This document shows positions 57,388-64,000 of a DNA stretch of 64,000 bases, in pieces. Within the stretch, counting starts at the first letter, position 1; every line of letters begins with the position of its first letter. Source of the stretch: Pokkaliibacter sp. MBI-7 (GTDB taxonomy: Bacteria; Pseudomonadota; Gammaproteobacteria; Pseudomonadales; Balneatricaceae). Under the pieces are notes generated by a model. It saw nothing but the letters and a program-made list of their open reading frames with translations, had not been told where the DNA came from and did no database searches. The position numbers and the translations under genes are program-made. The stretch spans positions 43,691-107,690 of the forward strand of contig NZ_JARVTG010000003.1 of NCBI RefSeq assembly GCF_029846635.1. The letters are read 5' to 3'.

Positions 57388-60315
57388 ATGATGGGAGTCA
57401 TGGAGAAGTTGCGGAGCGCCTTTGCTCTGCAGGGCGATGGTAAACACGTTGTGTCCCTGGCAGACGGGTCCACGCATGAGCGTATTTCGCGCTCAAACAT
57501 GACCATCGCAGACGAGCAGGCGTTTATGAATAAGGGGCAGGAATTCAGCTCCTTTGTCGACCTGCTGCCCTGGGTGGATTACAACCATAAGCATCAGGTG
57601 TTTGAGCTGGAGGACGGGAGCTCGGTAGGCGTGGTGTTTGAGCTTAAGCCCGTGATTACCGAAGGGCGTGACGATGCATTTATCGAAAACGTCCGTTTTC
57701 AGGTGCAACAGGTACTGCAGTCATCCTTCGATGAATATGACACGGAGCCTTGGGTAGTGCAGCTTTACTGCCAGGATGAAACCAGCTTTAGCTCGTACCT
57801 GGAACATCTCGATGCCTATATCGATCCCATGATCGCGGATACCGAGTTTACTCAGGCCTATCTGAAGCAGATGGAAGGCCATTTGCGGGGGATCAGTAAG
57901 CCCGGCGGGCTGTTTGAGGACACGGCAGTGACGCGCAACCCCTGGCGTGGCCAGATCCGCCGCACTCGCCTGGTGTTGTACCGACGTTTTGAGGCGAACT
58001 TTTCCCTCAAAGGCCACTCGACTGAGGATGAGTTTGAGACGGCGGTGCAGGACATCAATGACACCTGTGCCCGTCTGGTGGCAAACCTGGAGTCCATCGG
58101 GATCGATGTCCAGCGCTGTGATGGCCGCAGTGTGTTTCAGTGGCTACTGCCCTGGTTTAACCCCTGCCCCACGCTGACGCAGGGTGATACGGAAGCGCTC
58201 GGCCGGCTTGCACACTATGTCGATGAGGAGCCCCCTGAGGGGCGAAGTCCGCTGCTGGACGATTTCTCCGAGTGCCTGATGTATTCCCACCCGGCATCGG
58301 ATGTGAATCGCGGTGTCTGGCTGTTTGATCGTATGCCCCATCGCGTGATCATGATGAATCGATTCAAGCAGGTACCTCGCCCCGGCATCCTGACGGCGGA
58401 GTTGCGACGTGGCCGCATGGTCAATTCGCTATTCGACTCCCTCCCGGAGTCCACCATCATGACCATGACGATGGTGATCACGCCACAGGACTCAATCGAA
58501 GCCCATATCGATAAAATCCGGGACAGCTCGTCCGGCCATTCCAATGATGCAACAGCGGCACGTAAAGAGTGTGATGTGGCACAGCGTAAGCTGCTGGCCG
58601 GTGACAAAATGTGCCGTTTTTCATTGGCCTTCTATGTCCGTGGTCAGGATATGGCCCAGTTAAATGAGCGTACCAACCAGATTATTGCCGTCACGCAGAC
58701 AGCAGGTATCGAAATGGTGGATCCGCGCCATGAGGTAGCACCGCTCAATAGCTATCTGCGCTGGCTGCCTATGAACTACAAGCCACATGAGGACCGCAAG
58801 CACTGGTATGTCAATCTGGCGTACTTTGATCATCTGGCCTCGATTGTGCCCATCTTTGGCCGCGCCGTCGGTACCGGCAATCCCGGTTTTACGGCGTTCA
58901 ACCGGGGCGGTGGCCCTCTTACCTTTGACATGCTCTCCACCGCTGACCGGGCAAAAAATGCGCACATGCTGTTGCTGGGGCCGACAGGGGCCGGTAAGTC
59001 CGCCACCCTGGTGGCCATGCTGACGCAAGTGCTGGCCATCCATCGTCCCCGTGTCTTTTTGATTGAGGCCGGTAACAGCTTTGGGTTGTTTGCGGACTAC
59101 TGTCAGTCACTGGGGCTCAGCGTCAATAAGGTGTCGCTCAAACCGGGTTCGGGGGTACGTCTGAACCCCTTTGCCGACAGCCATTTGTTGTTCGAGTCAG
59201 GACGAAGCTATGACCCGGATGACATCAGCGATGATGAGGCTGACGACAGTGATGATGATGAAGGCGATGCGCAGCGGGATGTGCTGGGTGAAATGGAAGT
59301 GGCTGCCCGGCTGATGATTACCGGCGGTGAAGAGGCTGAAATCAAAGAGTACAAGCGGCAGGACCGCTCGGCGGTGCGTCGGGCCATTCAGCAGGCAGCG
59401 GAAGAGGCGTACGCCGGGAAACGGCAGATGACCGCACCGGACCTGCAGCGCGCCATGCGTGCCATGGCCCGTGATCCGGATCAGTCTGAGACCCGCCGCT
59501 TACGTATCGAGGGCATGGCGGATGCGCTCGATCTCATGTGTGCACCGGGCTCGTTTGAGGAAGAGATGTTCGCCAAAGAAGGTACCCCCTGGCCAGAAGT
59601 GGACGTTACTGTGGTGGATCTGGCCACGTTATCGCGTGAGGGTTACGAGGGGCAGTTATCCCTCGCACTGATCTCACTGTTTAACCACATCAACAACATT
59701 GCCGAGCGTGACCAGTTCTCAGGGCGGCAGATCGTGGTGCCTATCGATGAGGCGCACATTGTGACGGTCAACTCGCTACTGGCTCCCTATGTGGCCAAGA
59801 TCGGCAAGATGTGGCGAAAGCTGGGGGCCTGGTTGTGGCTGGCCACCCAGAACATGGACGACTTCCCGGACTTTGCCAAGAAGCTACTGGGGCTTTGTGA
59901 GTGGTGGATCCTGCTGGTGATGGAGCCTGCCGAAGTAGAGCAGGTGGCGCGCTTCAAGACACTGAGTGCCGATCAAAAACACCTGGTGTTGTCCGCCCAG
60001 AAGGAAAAGCACAAGTACACCGAAGGGGTGGTGCTCAGCAAGAATCTGCAGATGCTGTTCCGCTCAGTCCCGCCCAGTTTGTATCTGGCGTTGGGGATGA
60101 CGGAGAAGGAGGAAAAGAAAGCCCGTAAGGGGTTGATGGATGAGCACGGTGTCTCTGAGCTGGAGGCGGCCCTGATGATCGCTCAGAAGCTGGACAAGGC
60201 GCGGGGATTGGGAGTCAACAGTTCTGCCGGCATTAGCAGCGAGCTCTGCCAGCATCTGAATCCAGACGGGATCTATTCGCCGAAGAAGCCGGCATGGTAC
60301 CCCCACCCGTACTGA
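57388..60315 (+). CDS. traC: TraC/VirB4-family conjugation ATPase (PFL_4706)
   Basis: 975 residues. N-terminal VirB4 domain (FSSFVDLLPWVDYN), Walker A GPTGAGKSA (~531-539), Walker B IVVPIDEAHI (~785), and an arginine-finger region. An acidic insert (DDISDDEADDSDDDEGD, ~610-627) interrupts the ATPase domain. Energises pilus assembly and DNA transfer. Last recognisable transfer gene here; TraU/W/N/G-like genes are not in the window. Confidence 0.96.
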   Translation: MMGVMEKLRSAFALQGDGKHVVSLADGSTHERISRSNMTIADEQAFMNKGQEFSSFVDLLPWVDYNHKHQVFELEDGSSVGVVFELKPVITEGRDDAFIENVRFQVQQVLQSSFDEYDTEPWVVQLYCQDETSFSSYLEHLDAYIDPMIADTEFTQAYLKQMEGHLRGISKPGGLFEDTAVTRNPWRGQIRRTRLVLYRRFEANFSLKGHSTEDEFETAVQDINDTCARLVANLESIGIDVQRCDGRSVFQWLLPWFNPCPTLTQGDTEALGRLAHYVDEEPPEGRSPLLDDFSECLMYSHPASDVNRGVWLFDRMPHRVIMMNRFKQVPRPGILTAELRRGRMVNSLFDSLPESTIMTMTMVITPQDSIEAHIDKIRDSSSGHSNDATAARKECDVAQRKLLAGDKMCRFSLAFYVRGQDMAQLNERTNQIIAVTQTAGIEMVDPRHEVAPLNSYLRWLPMNYKPHEDRKHWYVNLAYFDHLASIVPIFGRAVGTGNPGFTAFNRGGGPLTFDMLSTADRAKNAHMLLLGPTGAGKSATLVAMLTQVLAIHRPRVFLIEAGNSFGLFADYCQSLGLSVNKVSLKPGSGVRLNPFADSHLLFESGRSYDPDDISDDEADDSDDDEGDAQRDVLGEMEVAARLMITGGEEAEIKEYKRQDRSAVRRAIQQAAEEAYAGKRQMTAPDLQRAMRAMARDPDQSETRRLRIEGMADALDLMCAPGSFEEEMFAKEGTPWPEVDVTVVDLATLSREGYEGQLSLALISLFNHINNIAERDQFSGRQIVVPIDEAHIVTVNSLLAPYVAKIGKMWRKLGAWLWLATQNMDDFPDFAKKLLGLCEWWILLVMEPAEVEQVARFKTLSADQKHLVLSAQKEKHKYTEGVVLSKNLQMLFRSVPPSLYLALGMTEKEEKKARKGLMDEHGVSELEAALMIAQKLDKARGLGVNSSAGISSELCQHLNPDGIYSPKKPAWYPHPY

Positions 60316-60452
60316 AGGTGCGCAGCTGTATCGGCAGGAGTGTCAGTCACTCCGTAGCAGGGCTGGCTGGAGCAGTTTACACCCAGCCTGACTGCGGCAG
60401 TCGGTAGGCTGACAGAGCATCGTGAGGGGCAGGATAACGTGGAGGGGACAGC

Positions 60453-60490
60453 AAAGGGTGACGGTGTGTGAGCACGTCACCCTTTGTTAT
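60453..60490 (+). terminator. Terminator-like hairpin after traC
   Basis: AAAGGGTGAC/GTCACCCTTT perfect 10-bp stem with GTTATT after it, in the 338-base spacer following traC (60316-60653). Ends the transfer operon. No gene is seen in the spacer. Confidence 0.75.
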
Positions 60491-60653
60491 TGGTGGTCAG
60501 GGCGTGAGCGTGGCCAGTGAGGCCAGACCTGCCTGGCGCTCACTCGATATACGCACAGTGGAAACATATACTCCCCCCTAGATTGCCAGACGCCTCTTGT
60601 CTGGCAGACTGCTATATACCAACACATCATTCATAGAAAATGAGAGGTAACGA

Positions 60654-61508
60654 TTGAAGATTTTCAAGCTACGACCCAACGACACTCTGCACTATCCAAT
60701 TGATAAAGAGACTTTTGAAGAGGTCACCCTTAAACAAACTCCCTACTACTCTGGGGGGTCACATTTCGCCGTCTGTCCAGCGTGTGACAATCCCATTCAG
60801 CTGATAGGACTGATCCCTACTCATACCAACGATAAAGCACCGTACGGCAAACACTTCAGAAATGGGATCCCAGGTTTAGCTCGCTACAGTCAGTTCGAGT
60901 ACGATTGCTGTCCGCTGGCAGCCCGAAAAACGTATGACAGAGAACAGAGACGGCCTTCTGGCGGAGCTCTCAGCAACAAAATCCTTACGATTCTCCGCGA
61001 ACATTTTGATCGGGTTGTGTACGTGCTTGAGAAAACAACAGGTATTTCGATCAGCGACAACATGGCCGAAGCCATGCTAACCCGCTATCTGGAACAAAGT
61101 GCTCACACCTATGTGGGGTCATCGCTCATCAATATTCCCTGGATGCTGGCGTATTTTTCAAACTCACAGGGGATGTATAAGCGCCGGATCACCAATGAAA
61201 AAATGCAGCAAAGCATTTTGAAAAAAATCACTGCGGTTCAATTTGATGCGAACAATCGTCTGGAGAATAAGCCTGGACAATATGTGACACTAAACGTGTG
61301 CTTCATTCATCATCAAACTGATGGCGAGGGGGGAGAGTATGTGGATATGGTGGTGTCTGAGGGAATGAGCTTTGATGAAGGCCATATCGTATACAAAGAA
61401 CGTCAGGTCTTTGACCATGACTTCCTTGAACGCCTCATGCGCAAGGAAGGCAATGAGAGCAAGCGACGTCAGCATTTGATCGACATCGCTCACCGTTTAA
61501 TTCCTTAG
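60654..61508 (+). CDS. Hypothetical protein with zinc-ribbon-like N-terminus
   Basis: 284 residues, TTG start after GAGAGGTAA. CPACDNPIQLIGL and KHFRNGIPGLARY, then DCCPLA suggest a metal-binding module like those in CoiA-type proteins; the remainder is alpha/beta and unrecognised. Found here downstream of the transfer operon with its own ribosome site. No function assigned. Confidence 0.68.
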   Translation: MKIFKLRPNDTLHYPIDKETFEEVTLKQTPYYSGGSHFAVCPACDNPIQLIGLIPTHTNDKAPYGKHFRNGIPGLARYSQFEYDCCPLAARKTYDREQRRPSGGALSNKILTILREHFDRVVYVLEKTTGISISDNMAEAMLTRYLEQSAHTYVGSSLINIPWMLAYFSNSQGMYKRRITNEKMQQSILKKITAVQFDANNRLENKPGQYVTLNVCFIHHQTDGEGGEYVDMVVSEGMSFDEGHIVYKERQVFDHDFLERLMRKEGNESKRRQHLIDIAHRLIP

Positions 61509-61511
61509 GTT

Positions 61512-61829
61512 TTACTCTGACGCTGGCTGAAGAGTAGCAGCCCCTGCTTGCTGCCACTGTTGTATCGGCCAGTTGTACGCATTCCCTACCTCTACCCACC
61601 AGGACTCTGGCAGCGGTGGCAGTATGCCACGGGCTTCTGCGATAGCCACACACCCCATGATGGTAGTCAGGGGCATGGAGAAGGCGTGGTAGTTATCGCG
61701 CATGGCAAACAGCAGGGGTTCATCGCAACACTGGCTGGGAGGCTGTGGCGGCGCCAGGGGCTGATCTGCCAGGGTGGCAGGATTCTGTTGGGCTTGTTCC
61801 AGTTCGGACACGACTTCGATCTCCTTCAA
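61512..61829 (-). CDS. Hypothetical protein, 105 residues
   Basis: Minus strand, convergent with the preceding gene. MRDNYHAFSMPLTTIMGCVAIAEARGILPPLPESWW reads as a real globular helix-rich protein; proline-rich N-terminus. GAAGGAG-like sequence around the start. No family recognised. Confidence 0.6.
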   Translation of the reverse strand: MKEIEVVSELEQAQQNPATLADQPLAPPQPPSQCCDEPLLFAMRDNYHAFSMPLTTIMGCVAIAEARGILPPLPESWWVEVGNAYNWPIQQWQQAGAATLQPASE

Positions 61830-62105
61830 CTCAGGGAATGGCCAGTGTCCACATTTTTACCCCGCTTCTCGACAAAGAAACCTTACACCGCTTTGTAGAG
61901 TTACTGATGACCTCTTCCCCTAAGGATCAGCCTGAATAACCGGCGCTCACCTCAGTTGAGCCAACCGCAGAACGTCATCAAAACGACATGACCCTGTAAT
62001 GAACCGGAACTGGTGGACGTTCTTGTTTACTTAATTAGCAATCGTTTCGATGACTGGTGTAGTCCAGTTTAGTCAGTGCTTTCTTCACGATGTCCAAGGA
62101 GGGTC

Positions 62106-63038
62106 ATGGTGTCTTTGTCTTCTGCTTTCGTCTTTCCTTCTGCCGCTGTTCAGGCTGGTGATCCCTCTCCTTCTCTGTCTGCCTGGATGCGTTCGGCGCT
62201 GTCGCTGGACGGTGCCGGGTCAATGTCGTCTGCAGCGTCACCGGAGGGGGCGGGGATTCTGCGTCTCTCCCCTACTCTCAGTCAGCTAACACAATGGCTG
62301 CGTCAGGCTCAGCAACGGCTGATCCGGCACCGTGCAGCACTGGAACCTGGGGTGCCGGAGGTGTTGTATGTGGCCACGTCGCTGGATGCAGAAACGCTGG
62401 GGACCGGCTTTGCGTTGATGGGGGACTGGGAGATGGCTCGCTGTTACTGGCAACGGGCCTGTCAGTATGGTTTACAGCCGCTGCGCATGGCTCAGGAAAG
62501 GCCGGATGATGACCCGGTGCTCATACAGGGGACGACGGCCTGTGATGTCCTTCGTCTGGTGGTATGCGCGCTGGCTGCGGGTGATCGTGATCTGCAGGAG
62601 GAGATCCTGCAGCAGTACCCGACCTGCCCCCTTCGCCTCACGCGCCAGGTACTGGTGCTGGATGGTATGGCTGACAGTATTCTGCAGGCCATGGCTGCCT
62701 GTTTGGCGGGCTATGCGGACATAGCCCGGCAGGTACTGCAGCTTGGCATGGGGCAACTGCCGGAGGATCCTGCCCTGTCCGGCTGGTATCAGGGGCTGGT
62801 GAACATGGCCTGGGCGCTGCTGGGGATACTGAACCAGGATCAGGACACCTTTAATGCCGGTCTGATGGGACAGTTGGCTGTGCATTATCAATGGGCGCTG
62901 TGCAGTGGCCGTGAGATGGAGGAGACCTATATCTGTTTATCAGCCGTGGCCATGGTCAATCTGGGGCTACAGTGCGGCCTTGAGCAGCAGGTGTTTGATC
63001 TGTTGATTCCACAGGGATTGATCTGTCAGACCGGGTGA
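62106..63038 (+). CDS. Hypothetical helical-repeat protein
   Basis: 310 residues, ATG 62106 after AAGGAGGG. Helical, with TPR-like units (ALMGDWEMARCYWQRACQYGLQPL; AACLAGYADIARQVLQLGMGQL). No signal peptide is certain. Could be an immunity-type or scaffold protein, but no family is assigned. Confidence 0.68.
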   Translation: MVSLSSAFVFPSAAVQAGDPSPSLSAWMRSALSLDGAGSMSSAASPEGAGILRLSPTLSQLTQWLRQAQQRLIRHRAALEPGVPEVLYVATSLDAETLGTGFALMGDWEMARCYWQRACQYGLQPLRMAQERPDDDPVLIQGTTACDVLRLVVCALAAGDRDLQEEILQQYPTCPLRLTRQVLVLDGMADSILQAMAACLAGYADIARQVLQLGMGQLPEDPALSGWYQGLVNMAWALLGILNQDQDTFNAGLMGQLAVHYQWALCSGREMEETYICLSAVAMVNLGLQCGLEQQVFDLLIPQGLICQTG

Positions 63039-63598
63039 GTGGCCCCGGTGGTGAGGCTCAACACTGCTGGCACAGTTGTTCTTTTGGGCAGCAGCTCCAG
63101 TTCGGTAATACGCAGTAGGTTCTGATCAGTTGGGCTATGGCCACCCGTGCAGCACTAGGGCGATACTGCCTTCATTCCAGAAGCTAGTGAGGTTAACGCC
63201 GTCTGTATCGAAGAGTATCCCTCTGGCCAGTATCACCAGGGCCACTAGCAACCGCTGGCCCAGTAAATTCCCCGTGTGAGTGTTGTCTGCTTCAGTGCCT
63301 CCAGGCAGTCCTGGTAGGTGGTGTAGTCCTGTGCGTCCTGTTGCAGTGGGCTGGCAGGGTGTGCGGTGTTCGGTGACATGGGTCCGTCCGGTGGTGAATG
63401 CGTAACGTATGTAACTGCTGAGTATCACATTGTTGCAGTGCAGTTCCCGCCACCCTCTTCCCCTTTGGTCGCAGGGGTGATGATGGCCACGGCGCGTGTA
63501 AACCCTCTTCGGGCGGTGAGGGTTGTTTGCTGTGGCAGCGCATGGGCTTTGGCAGGATGGCGGAATACCGTCTGTGACAGGGTGAAGGAGAATAGTGC
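63039..63598 (+). other. Gene-free spacer with AACCCTC/GAGGGTT dyad
   Basis: About 560 bases without a convincing gene on either strand. It contains the AACCCTC (63501-63507)/GAGGGTT (63518-63524) dyad that resembles the one at 48666 upstream of pilL. Confidence 0.4.
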
Positions 63599-63802
63599 AT
63601 GACCTCGATGAGGGAGACAGCGGAAGCGCCGGTGGTGGCTGCGGTGGCCGCGATTGAGTATGCGTTGCAGCTGGGGTCAGGGGATGACGGACTGGCGTTT
63701 CTGCGCTGCTGGTCGGAGGGAGAGTTTGATGTCATCCGGGCCGAGTGGCCAGAGGCGCCCGAAGAAGTGTTTGGTGCTGATCCGTTGTACAAGGCTGGCT
63801 GA
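63599..63802 (+). CDS. Small conserved-looking protein, 67 residues
   Basis: ATG 63599 after GAAGGAGAA. Acidic; the ending FLRCWSEGEFDVIRAEWPEAP-E-VFGADPL has the look of a small plasmid/phage-type protein I have seen in other accessory elements, but its function is unknown. Confidence 0.65.
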   Translation: MTSMRETAEAPVVAAVAAIEYALQLGSGDDGLAFLRCWSEGEFDVIRAEWPEAPEEVFGADPLYKAG

Positions 63803-63905
63803 ATCAGTGGCAGGCCAGCCTGGCTGTGGCAGTTCGTGATAGTGGAAGGGCTGAGGCAGTTTTTGTGTGGAAATGACTGGGAGCGGTCCTGGGAGGCTGA
63901 GGCAG

Positions 63906-64000
63906 TCAGTCGATGGTTGAGTCGAGGCAGAAGGTGCGGGCCAGGCGACTCAGGTATTGCCTGTTGCGGTGGGCGTAGCACTCGGGGCGCCGGATGGCGA
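63906..64000 (-). CDS. C-terminal end of a minus-strand gene running off the window
   Basis: An open minus-strand frame from the window edge ends at TGA (63908-63906), encoding AIRRPECYAHRNRQYLSRL and ARTFCLDSTID. The arginine-rich, structured look suggests a real protein; only 30 residues are visible, so no family can be given. Confidence 0.45.
   Translation of the reverse strand, partial: AIRRPECYAHRNRQYLSRLARTFCLDSTID

Noticed and set aside
63292..63981. Minus-strand frame of 229 codons near the right edge
   Set aside because: Proline/histidine/serine-rich with no protein-like blocks; overlaps a better plus-strand small gene.

Overview
The window reads as part of a large conjugative element from a gammaproteobacterium, most likely a marine or halophilic lineage (Halomonadaceae/Oceanospirillales-like by general protein character; this taxonomic guess is weak). 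Its backbone matches the PFGI-1/pKLC102/SPI-7 group: MobH-type relaxase, tyrosine recombinase, ParA/Soj, PFGI-1-type ParB, DUF2857, PFL_4669, DUF3158, SSB, topoisomerase III, DUF3577 (STY4534), RadC and a G-type (GI-type) type IV secretion locus. The recombinase gene lies immediately before parA, as in the circular form of such islands. An IncFII-like RepA and two candidate origin repeats are also present, so a plasmid or plasmid-like state is more likely than a chromosomally integrated island. No rRNA, tRNA or CRISPR was seen.

Layout. 0-5.3 kb: the end of a GGDEF-EAL protein, then stability modules (vapX-vapD, DUF1778-GNAT, a serine resolvase with res site, stbC-stbB). 5.3-8.7 kb: first cluster of small accessory genes with structured leaders (LPD29, ArdB-like anti-restriction), then a methylase-like protein. 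8.7-14.6 kb: minus-strand cargo: a toxin-44 protein with a putative immunity partner, an AT-rich pair (GHKL ATPase with HEPN-like tail plus DNA methyltransferase), and a stand-alone HEPN protein. 14.7-18.4 kb: relaxase and recombinase. 18.5-25.2 kb: parA, DUF7673-like proteins, parB, DUF2857, repA-like gene and 21-bp iterons. 25.6-34.6 kb: vapBC, kfrA, dinD and small unknowns, some flanked by direct repeats, then ssb. 34.7-36.4 kb: about 22.5 copies of a 76-bp tandem repeat. 36.6-41 kb: PFL_4669, DUF3158, topB. 41.7-47.5 kb: second leader-controlled cluster, ending in radC. 48.7-60.3 kb: T4SS genes from pilL to traC. 60.6-64 kb: unknown genes.

The genes fit together as follows. RepA/ParAB/resolvase/toxin-antitoxin modules maintain the element; TraI, TopB, SSB and the T4SS transfer it; ArdB-like, RadC and the leader-controlled small proteins probably help it establish in a new host; the 8.7-14.6 kb block is probably defence or competition cargo. 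The most unusual signal is a family of ten near-identical RNA leaders (four at 5.4-6.9 kb, six at 42.9-46.4 kb) in which a two-part hairpin carries an anti-Shine-Dalgarno arm that covaries with the ribosome binding site of each following gene. The second is the GHKL-HEPN ATPase plus methyltransferase pair.
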